Program-made: the position numbers and the translations under genes | Notes under the pieces: generated by a model | Databases searched by the model: none | Told to the model about the DNA's origin: nothing | Seen by the model: only the letters and a program-made list of their open reading frames with translations | Origin: an uncultured Caryophanales bacterium | Lineage (GTDB): Bacteria; Bacillota_I; Bacilli_A; Izemoplasmatales; Hujiaoplasmataceae | Length of the DNA: 19,573 bases | Direction: 5' to 3' | Assembly (NCBI GenBank): GCA_937958685.1 | Contig: CALGNF010000132.1 | Span: 1 to 19,573, forward strand | In this document: positions 7,457 through 15,879 of the stretch, in pieces | How positions within the stretch are numbered: position 1 is the stretch's first letter | Layout: every line of letters starts with the position of its first letter

Positions 7457-9970
7457 TTATAGACCGCATTTCAGTTGGGCGTTGCAGTTGGAGCAGGTGT
7501 TGCAGCCGCCGATGTCCTCGACGGTACCCTCGAGGCAGATCGGACAGATGTCGCCGATCTCGGCGCCGATGTTGCGCCCGGCCTTGGTGCGCAGATGGAT
7601 GGTTCTCTCTTGATCTTCCACCATTGGCTTGTCGAGGGCGACGCCCATGTCCGCCAGATCCAATTGCACCGGATGCGCCTCGTCCTTCCTGAGGGTGAGC
7701 ACCTGCGCGTCGCGGCTGCCGTCGACATAGACGGTTCCGCCCTTGGCGCCATTCTTATAGAGAAACAAATAGAGTTCCTCCACTTGTTCCACGCTGTAGC
7801 CTTTGGGGGCATTGACAGTCTTGGAGATCGAGGAGTCGACCCACCTTTGAATGATGCATTGGACTTTCGCATGCTCCTCGGCGCTAAGATCCATCGCCGA
7901 GACAAACACGTCGGGAAGCGGCTGGCCGCGGTATTCGGGATGTCTGGCGAGATAGTCCTCGATGATCGGCGCGTTAACTTCCATGTATTTTCCCAAACGG
8001 CCGCTGCGGTAATATTTGAAGGCGAAATAAGGTTCGAGCCCGGTGGAAACACCGACCATCGTTCCTGTCGAGCCTGTCGGGGCGATCGTGAGCAGATGCG
8101 AATTGCGGATCCCGTATTTGAGAACGCCTTCGCGGATTTGTCTGGGCATTTGCCGCATGTATCCGGAATCGATGAATTTCTGCCGGGAGCCATATTGCTC
8201 GAGGAAGGGGAAACTGCCCTTTTCCCTGGCCAAGTCGATCGATGCCTGATAGGCGTTGACGGCGATGAATTTCATCAGTTTGTCGATGAATAGATTGCCC
8301 TGGCGGCTGCCATAACGGTGGTTGCAGTGGATCATGAGGTCGTGCAATCCCATAATACCCATGCCCACACGCCGCTCGCCTAGTGCCTGACGGCGGTTCT
8401 CCTCCAGGAAATACCATGTTTTATCGATGACATTGTCCTGCATCCTGACGCTGACTTGAATTGTTTTTTCGAGTTTTTCCCAGGCGACATCCTGGTGCTC
8501 GTAGTCGACCATGTTGGCCAAATTGATCGCGGCGAGGTTGCAAACGGAGTAAGGCGCAAGCGGTTGCTCGCCGCAAGGATTCGTGCAAACCACCTTCTGG
8601 TTGTAGCCGGTGGCATTTGTCATCTCGTTGGCGTTGTCGAGGAAGAAGATGCCCGGTTCGGCGGCATAGGTCGCACAGATGTTGATCAGATTCCACAGGT
8701 CGCGGGCCCGGATTGTCTTGTAGGTTTTGACTGTGTAGCCCATCCGCTCCCATTCCCGCACATCGCCGATCTTGTGCCACTTTTCGTCGTAGGCGGCTTT
8801 TTCTCCCGGCGAGTAGTTGTCGATATCGGGAAAGCGAAGCTGGTATTCGTCATCGCTTTCCACGGCTTCCATGAATTCCTTGGTGATCGCCACCGAAATG
8901 TTGGCGCCATTGAAGTATTCGGGATTGCGGACTTCGTAGCGGCCTTTGCGGCTCAGCAACTGCTCGACCCGCTGCAGAGTCGTCCGTCTGAGCGTGCCGT
9001 GATTATTGTCCTCCAGTTCCTTGAGTTTCTCCGCCATTTCGATTTCCTCGTTTGTGAGCGGGATGAATTTCAATTTAGCCTTGGCTTCTCTGACGATGTC
9101 CTCGTCGGCGATGGTGTCGATGAGAAAATTCAGGATTTTCGGGTTCTGCATCTTGGAGATGATGAATTCGATGATATCGGGATGCCAGTCGGCCATCATG
9201 ATCATCTGGGCGCCCCGGCGGGATCCGCCCTGTTCCACCAGATTGGTCAATTGACTGAGATCCTGAAGCCAGCTCACGGCACCGCTGGATTTGCCGCTGA
9301 CACCCTTGGCGAGCGAGTTTTTCGGTCTCAGCGTGGAACCGTTGGTTCCGACGCCCCCGCCGCGCGACATGATCTCCATGACCTGTTTGCGGTGCTCGCT
9401 GATGCCGATGCGGGAATCCTGGATGAACGGCATCACGAAGCAGTTGAAATAGGTCACGGCGCTTTGGCTGCCAGCTCCGAAAAGCACTCGTCCCGCGGGA
9501 ATCAAGTTGAGCGAGGCGATCTCATGGTAGAATTCGCGCGTCCGCTCCAGGGTCTCGCCCATCACCAGGTTGTTGGCGACCCGGTGGGCGATCTGCTCAT
9601 AGAAGATTTCCATCGGCTTGTCGACGGCGTTCTTGGCTCTGACGATCTCGCCAGTTGGCAAGGCGTCGACGGCCAGGCCTGCAAATTCCTCTTCCAGGCG
9701 GATATGGATGCGGTCACCTTTGATCTTTGTGACATTGCCAATGCCGCGGGTGGGAAATTTGGGATCGTCCTTGACGACGCAGATCACAAGATCGCCGGCT
9801 CCCAAGGTGATGTGGTTGATGTCTTTTTGGGTGTATCGGTCCAGCATGACCAACCGAGAGACACCCTCAAAGGTCATTTTCATCCCGGAATCGATCAGGA
9901 ACAGGTGGGGAAAGAAAGCGGCGATTTGCTGATTGAGTCTGGCTATGAGTTGGGGATCGTAACTGTGCAT
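7457..9970 (-). CDS. nrdJ: Adenosylcobalamin-dependent (class II) ribonucleotide reductase
   Basis: Reduces ribonucleotides to deoxyribonucleotides using a thiyl radical generated from vitamin B12 coenzyme, without oxygen. The 837 residues contain the full catalytic set: reducible Cys177 (FNCFVMP) and its partner Cys477 (SVCNLAAINL), radical Cys466 and Glu468 in NPCGEQ, and the late barrel motif APTGSTGTMVG. Gly-rich MSRGGGVGTNGSTLR (201-215) and EQGGSRRGAQ are also family hallmarks. The C-terminus is a cysteine-rich tail with Cys809, 812, 823, 826, 829 and 835, the last pattern (CNAQLKCGL) likely re-reducing the active site or binding zinc. Length fits the long bacterial NrdJ group. AGAGG lies five bases before the ATG. 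Monocistronic, with its own promoter and terminator. Confidence 0.96.
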   Translation of the reverse strand: MHSYDPQLIARLNQQIAAFFPHLFLIDSGMKMTFEGVSRLVMLDRYTQKDINHITLGAGDLVICVVKDDPKFPTRGIGNVTKIKGDRIHIRLEEEFAGLAVDALPTGEIVRAKNAVDKPMEIFYEQIAHRVANNLVMGETLERTREFYHEIASLNLIPAGRVLFGAGSQSAVTYFNCFVMPFIQDSRIGISEHRKQVMEIMSRGGGVGTNGSTLRPKNSLAKGVSGKSSGAVSWLQDLSQLTNLVEQGGSRRGAQMIMMADWHPDIIEFIISKMQNPKILNFLIDTIADEDIVREAKAKLKFIPLTNEEIEMAEKLKELEDNNHGTLRRTTLQRVEQLLSRKGRYEVRNPEYFNGANISVAITKEFMEAVESDDEYQLRFPDIDNYSPGEKAAYDEKWHKIGDVREWERMGYTVKTYKTIRARDLWNLINICATYAAEPGIFFLDNANEMTNATGYNQKVVCTNPCGEQPLAPYSVCNLAAINLANMVDYEHQDVAWEKLEKTIQVSVRMQDNVIDKTWYFLEENRRQALGERRVGMGIMGLHDLMIHCNHRYGSRQGNLFIDKLMKFIAVNAYQASIDLAREKGSFPFLEQYGSRQKFIDSGYMRQMPRQIREGVLKYGIRNSHLLTIAPTGSTGTMVGVSTGLEPYFAFKYYRSGRLGKYMEVNAPIIEDYLARHPEYRGQPLPDVFVSAMDLSAEEHAKVQCIIQRWVDSSISKTVNAPKGYSVEQVEELYLFLYKNGAKGGTVYVDGSRDAQVLTLRKDEAHPVQLDLADMGVALDKPMVEDQERTIHLRTKAGRNIGAEIGDICPICLEGTVEDIGGCNTCSNCNAQLKCGL

Positions 9971-10011
9971 AGGGCCTCTTTTCCGTTCGCTGGCTTTGCC
10001 AATTTGTTATT

Positions 10012-10039
10012 ATTATACCAAAGGCAGAAGGATAAACAA
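10012..10039 (-). promoter_or_regulatory. nrdJ promoter
   Basis: Read on the - strand: TTGTTT (10034-10039), 16 bases, then TATAAT (10012-10017), which is preceded by TGG as in an extended -10. The leader to the nrdJ ATG is about 35 bases. That is too short for a cobalamin riboswitch, and I see no NrdR-box-like palindrome over the promoter. Confidence 0.7.
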
Positions 10040-10151
10040 GCAACTTGCCCGATTTCCTGAGAAAATCAAAATCATGGTGCCAATGTCCCGCCAAAGGATG
10101 CATGAGTTTCCAATTCATGCTTGCATGTTGCTTGACGAAACACCGCTCCTC

Positions 10152-10199
10152 TTGAAAACAATTCGCAGTGATGATAACATATAAGAGATATGGTAATAG
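10152..10199 (+). promoter_or_regulatory. Probable promoter region for the MFS transporter gene
   Basis: Two overlapping readings are possible. TTGAAA (10152-10157) with 17 bases to TAACAT (10175-10180) is one. TGGTAATAG (10191-10199), an extended -10 without a good -35, is the other and lies about 13 bases before the Shine-Dalgarno site. I cannot choose between them. Upstream, an imperfectly explained inverted repeat GCATGA/TCATGC (10100-10120) might be an operator. Confidence 0.4.
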
Positions 10200-10225
10200 A
10201 CAACACCAATCAAGGAGATTTGTCG

Positions 10226-11443
10226 ATGCATAATCACGAACTTCCACGGCGGGATCTGGCCCGCAAGGCGTTGGTTTTTCTGGTTTTGCTCGGTTTCATC
10301 AGCCTTCTGTCCGATTTCACGCATGAGGGGGCGCGTAGCATCTACGGTCCGTTCTTGGGCCTGATCGGCGCTTCGGTTTTCCTGATTGCCCTCACCTCCG
10401 GACTGGGCGAGTTCATTGGCCAGGCTTTGCGGATCGTCACCGGTCTGATTGCCGACAAAACCCGAAAATACTGGCTGATGATGATCATCGGCTATGCCTT
10501 GAACCTTTTGGTGATTCCGCTTCTGATGTTCGTCGATGCCAGCATTTGGCAAGTTGCGATCATTTTGATCTTGCTCGAACGCGTCGGCAAGAGCATCAGG
10601 GCGCCGGCGAAAAGTGCCCTGACATCGTTCACCACTCCTCATCTGGGAGCGGGAAAGGCGTTCGCCCTTCAAGAGGCGATGGATCAGCTGGGGGCGTTTC
10701 TCGGACCGGTGTTCGTCTTTGCCGTGCTCAGTCTGAACAAGGGGACAGAACTCGACGGCTATCAACTCGCATTCGGGCTATTGGGGATCTTCGCGATCTT
10801 GACCTTGGTGATCCTCTTCGTGGCCAAGGCCAGGTATCCTCACCCAGACGAGTTCGAGATCCAGACACTGCCCAAGGGCTTTCAAAGCACCCGGGCTTTT
10901 GTCTGGTACATGGTCGCCATCAGTTTCCTTGCATTTGGATTCATCGATTATCCGGTCCTTGCCTACCATATCGGCCAACAGGCCACCATCGATGCCATCT
11001 ATGTGCCGCTGCTTTATGCCCTGGCGATGGGTATCGATGCGATCGCCGCCCTCAGCTTCGGCCATGCCTTTGACAAGATCGGCGTGCGGGCGTTGCAACT
11101 GGCAATTGGCATCGCCATGTTGTTCGCCCCGGTCTTGTTTCTTTTCGATGGTGTGATCCCGGTGCTGATCGGCGTGATCTTGTGGGGTGTCGGCATGGGA
11201 GCGCAAGAATCGATCCTGAAAGCCGTGGTGGCGACGATCGTCGCCAAAGAGAAGCGTGCCACCGCTTATGGCGTCTTCAATTCCGTTTTTGGTCTTGCCT
11301 GGTTTCTTGGTTCGCTGATCGTCGGGTTGCTATATGGACTATCCTTGGTGTGGGTCGTCGTTTTCTCACTGGTGATGGAAAGTATTGCCATCCTCTTGTT
11401 GTTCGTTTTCCAAAGGGCCGCCATCCGAGCGCTCGTGAAATAA
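10226..11443 (+). CDS. Major facilitator superfamily transporter
   Basis: A 405-residue membrane protein with about 12 hydrophobic helices. Near the N-terminus FISLLSDFTHEGARSIYGPF precedes the second helix. The loop between helices 2 and 3 carries the MFS signature in the form GLIADKTRKYW, and the central cytoplasmic loop is KARYPHPDEFEIQTLPKG. A second copy of the loop motif appears as GHAFDKIGVRAL. This layout resembles drug-efflux-type MFS proteins, but the substrate cannot be read from sequence. The ATG at 10226 is preceded by AAGGAG (10212-10217) at good spacing, so the in-frame ATG at 10190 is rejected. The gene stands alone, divergent from nrdJ, and ends at a terminator. Confidence 0.9.
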   Translation: MHNHELPRRDLARKALVFLVLLGFISLLSDFTHEGARSIYGPFLGLIGASVFLIALTSGLGEFIGQALRIVTGLIADKTRKYWLMMIIGYALNLLVIPLLMFVDASIWQVAIILILLERVGKSIRAPAKSALTSFTTPHLGAGKAFALQEAMDQLGAFLGPVFVFAVLSLNKGTELDGYQLAFGLLGIFAILTLVILFVAKARYPHPDEFEIQTLPKGFQSTRAFVWYMVAISFLAFGFIDYPVLAYHIGQQATIDAIYVPLLYALAMGIDAIAALSFGHAFDKIGVRALQLAIGIAMLFAPVLFLFDGVIPVLIGVILWGVGMGAQESILKAVVATIVAKEKRATAYGVFNSVFGLAWFLGSLIVGLLYGLSLVWVVVFSLVMESIAILLLFVFQRAAIRALVK

Positions 11444-11476
11444 TCACTTAGCTGGTTATATCTAGAGTCTAAATAG

Positions 11477-11515
11477 AAAGAGCGGCCTCACATCGAGGAA
11501 TCGCTCTTTTTTTTT
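11477..11515 (+). terminator. Intrinsic terminator after the MFS transporter gene
   Basis: AAAGAGCG pairs with CGCTCTTT, with an inner CCTC/GAGG helix and a short loop, followed by nine T residues (11507-11515 including stem bases). It begins about 33 bases after the MFS stop and faces the end of the convergent GH105 gene. On the opposite strand the tail is poor in T, so the convergent operon may use it less efficiently. Confidence 0.9.
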
Positions 11516-11525
11516 GGTGCTCTGT

Positions 11526-12590
11526 TCAAACCCGAGTTCGCTTGAGAACGGCCTGATACTGGATCGCCGCGAAGATCAATGCTGCCAGTCCGTAAGACCA
11601 ATTGTTGCCTTTGGGTGTCACTTTGTAGCCAAGGTATGGCAGAAGCGGCATGGGGATCGTCGGGGCGCTGATCTCGGGCATGATGATCTTGTCGCCCTCG
11701 TAACGCAGGGCATCGACGACAGCGGTGAAGGCTTTTGTCGCAGCCTCGCGGTATTTCTCCTCCAAGAGCCCCATGCGATAACCATGGAACCACCCGGCGG
11801 CAATCAGGGCGGTGGCGGACAATTCCCGGTAGGTCTTCCCTTGACGATTCAAGACGGTCTCGAAACAGCCATCGGGTCTTTGCAGGGGAAGGAGCGCTGC
11901 CGAGGTCTTTTGGAAGACCTCCTTGATCAGCGGTGTTTCGGGATGATCGCCGATCGCTTCCAAAATCATCGGCAGAGAGGCGATGACCCACCCGTTGCCG
12001 CGACCCCAAAACCACTTCCTGGGGTAGGGGCGCCGGCTGCGCACCCAGTAGGAGTGATGCCAGAGGTTTGTCTTGGGGTCCATCATGTACTTGGCCATCA
12101 CCCGCGGTTGGCGCGCGGCAATGTCGAGCAGCGCGGCATCCTGTTCATGGTGTGCATACAACGCGGGGAACACGGAAAACATCATCAAGGAGTCGACCCA
12201 GATCGATTTCGGATAGAACTTGCCGATCAGGCTGTTTCCCAGATGGTTGACGGAATCCTCGATCAGACGGGGCTCGTTTTTGATATAGTCCAACACCCGG
12301 TTCGTCAAGGCGGCGTAGTCCTGATTGCCGGTTTTCCGCTGCATCATATAGGTGATCAGTCCGGGCGCGGCGGTGTCGCTCTGATCGACGGGCGGTTGGT
12401 TCTCGACATAATGATCGCAATAAGCGCTCAGGAAGGCGGTGTAACTGTCCGTGCCCTGGCTTTCGTCCAAACGCGCGAGCGCGAAGCCGAGCAGGGCCTC
12501 GCCCCACATCCATTTCATCTTCGGATCCCAGGTATCCTTGATCTGATCGGCTAATGCCACCACTGTTTGGAAATAGTCCTTATCGTTCAT
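11526..12590 (-). CDS. GH105 (YteR-like) unsaturated uronyl hydrolase
   Basis: A 354-residue (alpha/alpha)6-barrel hydrolase without a signal peptide, hence cytoplasmic. Enzymes of this family hydrate the 4,5-double bond of unsaturated galacturonyl or glucuronyl residues left by polysaccharide lyases, releasing the uronate. Visible family features: SIWVDSLMMFSVFPAL with the likely catalytic Asp133, WGRGNGWVIASLPMILEA (from Trp195), and LQRPDGCFETVL followed by ELSATALIAAGW, the usual C-terminal barrel repeats. The ATG at 12590 is chosen because AAGGGG sits seven bases upstream; an ATG two codons earlier (12596) touches that site. The start lies inside the end of the preceding gene, so translation is coupled. 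It is the last gene of the five-gene operon and the best clue that the operon handles lyase products. Confidence 0.88.
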   Translation of the reverse strand: MNDKDYFQTVVALADQIKDTWDPKMKWMWGEALLGFALARLDESQGTDSYTAFLSAYCDHYVENQPPVDQSDTAAPGLITYMMQRKTGNQDYAALTNRVLDYIKNEPRLIEDSVNHLGNSLIGKFYPKSIWVDSLMMFSVFPALYAHHEQDAALLDIAARQPRVMAKYMMDPKTNLWHHSYWVRSRRPYPRKWFWGRGNGWVIASLPMILEAIGDHPETPLIKEVFQKTSAALLPLQRPDGCFETVLNRQGKTYRELSATALIAAGWFHGYRMGLLEEKYREAATKAFTAVVDALRYEGDKIIMPEISAPTIPMPLLPYLGYKVTPKGNNWSYGLAALIFAAIQYQAVLKRTRV

Positions 12591-14433
12591 CGTCATTCCC
12601 CTTTGCTGATGCCGCTTCTGCGGCGAATGTCATTTCGTATGTCAGGCCGGCATGATCAAGCACAATCATCTTGGGCTCCCTTTCTGCGTGCACAAAAGGT
12701 GTGTCAAAGCGGTTAAAGTCCGGATTATGGCGGTTTCCATCGACAATGAAGTCGCGATTGTACCTGAGTGAAAGCACCTTATCACAAGCGTATTCCAAGA
12801 TTTTCCCACGTCGGATGAGGGCTGATGAGGGATTGGCGGCGATAAAAGCTTGAAAGTCGCTTTCGTCGCTTTCGCCCATCACCACGGCGAATCCCATCCT
12901 ACGTCCGGGGAAGAGCAGTTCCTCCTCCCGCACCTCGTAGAGAGAATCGGCGATGATTGCCACATAGGCAGTCTGCTTGCGGGCATATATGGCCCGATCA
13001 TGGAAGATCACCTCGTCGTAGCGGTCTTTGGGAAAGTAAAAGTGGACGAATGCCTGCCGCAACCGTTCGAGAAATCCCTTGCGCTTGTTCAGATCGTAGT
13101 CCAACAGCAGGATGTTCTCGTATTGGCGCGCATCCGGGTTGATGCCGTTGCCAACCCAGTATGAGGGGGAGAAATTCCGCGCTTGGTCATCAAACATCGG
13201 ACTTCCGGGATGGGTTGAGAACAAGGTCAGTTTCCCGGGCAACGTCGCCTGCCAGATGTGTTGCTGGTCCCCGAATTTGCCCGGATGATAACGTTGAACC
13301 GAGGAAAGCAGGTAATGCTTGGTGCGCCAGGTGTAGATGTTGGCGCGTTCGATCGCCACGCCGGAGGTCGCCGGATTGAGGAGTTTGACAAGCAACGGGA
13401 GCAGCCTGAGTTTTCTCAAGAGAGGGATATTGACCATCCGCAAATCCTTGAGGAAGTTGTTTTGCATAAGCTTCCAGGCGTTGAAGATGTCGATCGTCAT
13501 CTCGATCGATTCCGGGTTGGTGAATGCTTCCATCTGCCATAAGTACATGCCTAGATTGTCAAAATCCCGCGGTTGGATGGCATGGACCGCCTCAGCCAGA
13601 TCATGCCCTTGCGAGGCCTTGATGAGCATCGTATCCGGTGATTTCGCGATCTTGCGGAGGATTTCGGGGACTTGGTAACCGTGGCAAAGAAGAAATAGCG
13701 TCGACAACCGGGTGTGGTCATAATCGTGATCGATGATGCCGAAGGCGTGCTTGAGGATGTCGTTGACATCCGCGCTTTCGGGATGTTGTTTCTGGGTTTC
13801 ATAGCAGCGGCCGCTGGTTGCCACAAAATAGCCTTCGAAGGAGTGCATCGCCATATCGAGAAGCAAAAGATCGATGATCGTCTTCGCGTTCTCGCGTATG
13901 TCCGCATCGGGAGCGTGATCCACCAGCAGCGCCAACGGCGCGATGTCTTCCTCGTAATAGGTGTTCGAGTTCCATTCGATGAATCCATGGCGAAACTTCT
14001 GCGCGAGCCAGCGGCGGATCTTGGGCGCGGCCTTCTCGCAGTGCTCACGTCCGCTCATGCCGTTGTTCGTGAAGGTATCCTCAGGGAACAGATTCCCGGC
14101 GAGATATTCGGCGGTATGGAAGATCAATTGGTGGTTTTCCGACCAATAGCACATGCCGTCAATCCCTGGTTCATCCATCCAGTACTTGAAGGCGAGCAGG
14201 CAATCCTTGATCTTGGTGGCGGTTGGCTTTGAAACCAGTTCACGATAGCTGATATAGGTTTTGATGAGCGGCAGTGTGCGAAAATCGGCGCAGTCGTGTC
14301 TTTCGTTCACAAACGCGATCAAAGCCAGAATGCCGCTTTCATCGATCGCATTCCCCTTCTCCAGTTCGACGATTTCGGGAAAACACTTGTTGTTCATTTT
14401 GACTTGCATGCCGACATCGGCCTTCATTGTCAT
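12580..14433 (-). CDS. Conserved protein of unknown family, cytoplasmic paralogue; candidate uronan-active enzyme
   Basis: 617 residues, no signal peptide and no membrane helix. I do not recognise a named family. It is clearly homologous to the first gene of this operon: DCADFR (47-52), MCYWSENHQ (94-102), EWNSNTYY (153-160), SGRCY (207-211), MEAFTNP (301-307), NPATSGVAIERANIYT (353-368) and GDQQ (388-391) all have close counterparts there. The first half is helix-rich, as in an alpha/alpha toroid; the second half, with YWVGNG (425-430), is strand-rich, as in a beta-sandwich. That two-part plan is seen in several polysaccharide lyases and hydrolases, but this is a fold guess by eye. TAGGAG precedes the ATG at 14433, nine bases after the symporter stop. 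Adjacent to GH105, it probably acts on imported uronic-acid oligosaccharide. Confidence 0.85.
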   Translation of the reverse strand: MTMKADVGMQVKMNNKCFPEIVELEKGNAIDESGILALIAFVNERHDCADFRTLPLIKTYISYRELVSKPTATKIKDCLLAFKYWMDEPGIDGMCYWSENHQLIFHTAEYLAGNLFPEDTFTNNGMSGREHCEKAAPKIRRWLAQKFRHGFIEWNSNTYYEEDIAPLALLVDHAPDADIRENAKTIIDLLLLDMAMHSFEGYFVATSGRCYETQKQHPESADVNDILKHAFGIIDHDYDHTRLSTLFLLCHGYQVPEILRKIAKSPDTMLIKASQGHDLAEAVHAIQPRDFDNLGMYLWQMEAFTNPESIEMTIDIFNAWKLMQNNFLKDLRMVNIPLLRKLRLLPLLVKLLNPATSGVAIERANIYTWRTKHYLLSSVQRYHPGKFGDQQHIWQATLPGKLTLFSTHPGSPMFDDQARNFSPSYWVGNGINPDARQYENILLLDYDLNKRKGFLERLRQAFVHFYFPKDRYDEVIFHDRAIYARKQTAYVAIIADSLYEVREEELLFPGRRMGFAVVMGESDESDFQAFIAANPSSALIRRGKILEYACDKVLSLRYNRDFIVDGNRHNPDFNRFDTPFVHAEREPKMIVLDHAGLTYEMTFAAEAASAKGNDDER

Positions 14434-14442
14434 CTTGAACTC

Positions 14443-15879
14443 CTAGAAGAGCGTCTCGGCAAGTTCGTTGTAGGCTAGTTGTTCTTCTGTGCTCCATTCC
14501 TCATGCGGCTTCTGCTTGCGCAGGGTGAGGAAGTTTCTGACGGTCTGGCTGTTTTGGTTGGTGAGAACGAATTTGCGGGCCGCGAAGTAGGCGATAGTCA
14601 TCAGGACGACGAAACTTCCCACCATCGCGATCCTGATTCCCAGCAAGGCGCTGGCCGGTTGCGCAGGGAGCGGCACCGCTTCGGTCGCCTTGACATAGCC
14701 ACTCACGGCGAGCATGATCCCGAAAATCTGGATTGCGATCGCGGAGGCGGTCTTTCTGATGAAAGTCATGATCCCGGAATAACTGCCGGTCGAACGCTCG
14801 CCGAACTTGAGCTCGCCAACATCAACGGCATCGGGAAAGATGATCCAACTCATGAGTTGCGCACCCGCGAAGCCGATCGCCGTGAGTCCGGTCAGCGCGT
14901 AGGCGCCAATCACCGGCCAGGCGGAAGGGTAGACGCCGACACCCGTGAACGCCACGAGGGCGAGCGGAAGCCCGAAATAGTAGATCTTTTTCTTATCAAC
15001 GATATTGACGAGCTTGTTGATGATCGGAAACATGATCAATTGCACGCCGATGAAGATGCCAAGAAAGACCGTGGAGCTTCCCCGGGCGACATAAAGCGCA
15101 TAATACATGATGCCGGTCGCCAAGATGTCCATGGCGATCGATTGGCAGAGGTACATGTAAACCAGGCCGCGAAATGCTCTGACTCGCAAGGGTTTCACAA
15201 ACGTCACGAGTTCGAATTTCGACTTTGTCTCAGGAATGTCGGCGCGCTCTCTGGTGTGAAGACCGATCAGGACCAAGGGAAGGGCGAAGAAGATGCCAAA
15301 GCCGACAGCGACCAGCAAGTAGAACAAGGCAAGGCTGATCTGACCGCCTTTATAAGCTTCGAGGATCATCGAGGGAACCAGCGTGCAAACGGCTGTCGCG
15401 ACCGTCGAGACGACCAGACGGATGACATTGACGGAGTTACGCTCCTTTACATCGGTCGTTATCTCGGCCGACAGCGAACTGTAGGGAACGCTAATGACGG
15501 TGGACACGGTGCTGTAGAGCATGAAAGTGACGATCGCATAGAGCAGTTTCAACCACTGGGCTCCCCAGGTTCCAATCGGCAGCCACATCAACGCGAAAAC
15601 GATGGCGACCATCAGGCCGCCGGCGAAGATGTATGGCCGCCGGCGGCCGTATTTGCTGCGGGTGTTGTCGGAGATGATCCCCATCATCGGATCGCTGATG
15701 GCATCCCAAACTTTGCTGAGAAGAATCGCCAAAGCTCCCAAGGCCGGATCGAGCCCGACGACGTCAGTCAGAAAGATCAGGTACAATACGCCGATCAACG
15801 CTTGCGCGCCGCCGCCGAAGACATCTCCCCAGGCGAAGATCAGTTTCTCGTTTGTTTTCAAAGGTTTTGTTTCCATCAT
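14443..15879 (-). CDS. GPH-family sugar:cation symporter (MelB-like)
   Basis: A 478-residue, 12-helix transporter of the glycoside-pentoside-hexuronide:cation symporter family, which includes melibiose and glucuronide carriers. The diagnostic stretch is present: KVWDAISDPMMGIISDNTRS (56-75) followed by KYGRRRPYI, with Asp59 and Asp63 matching the cation-site aspartates of MelB. The N-terminus AWGDVFGGGAQAL and a central loop (GLHTRERADIPETKSKFEL) are also typical. The start at 15879 has AAAGGA upstream and overlaps the stop of the TIM-barrel gene by four bases (ATGA); the in-frame ATG seven codons earlier has no such site. It sits between the two paralogous unknown proteins, so it likely imports the oligosaccharide the outer one releases. 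Hexuronide is a reasonable guess given the GH105 gene. Confidence 0.93.
   Translation of the reverse strand: MMETKPLKTNEKLIFAWGDVFGGGAQALIGVLYLIFLTDVVGLDPALGALAILLSKVWDAISDPMMGIISDNTRSKYGRRRPYIFAGGLMVAIVFALMWLPIGTWGAQWLKLLYAIVTFMLYSTVSTVISVPYSSLSAEITTDVKERNSVNVIRLVVSTVATAVCTLVPSMILEAYKGGQISLALFYLLVAVGFGIFFALPLVLIGLHTRERADIPETKSKFELVTFVKPLRVRAFRGLVYMYLCQSIAMDILATGIMYYALYVARGSSTVFLGIFIGVQLIMFPIINKLVNIVDKKKIYYFGLPLALVAFTGVGVYPSAWPVIGAYALTGLTAIGFAGAQLMSWIIFPDAVDVGELKFGERSTGSYSGIMTFIRKTASAIAIQIFGIMLAVSGYVKATEAVPLPAQPASALLGIRIAMVGSFVVLMTIAYFAARKFVLTNQNSQTVRNFLTLRKQKPHEEWSTEEQLAYNELAETLF

Noticed and set aside
8456..10060. A 534-residue open frame on the + strand
   Set aside because: It is antisense to nrdJ, has no recognisable motifs or ribosome site, and its composition mirrors nrdJ codons.
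9971..10060. Cobalamin riboswitch ahead of the B12-dependent reductase
   Set aside because: The predicted leader is about 35 bases and no B12-box-like sequence was seen.
11514..12554. A 346-residue open frame on the + strand
   Set aside because: It is antisense to the GH105 gene and begins inside the terminator region with no ribosome site.
15635..15648. Perfect 14-base palindrome GGCCGCCGGCGGCC
   Set aside because: It lies inside the symporter gene and encodes the conserved GRRRP motif, so codon choice explains it.
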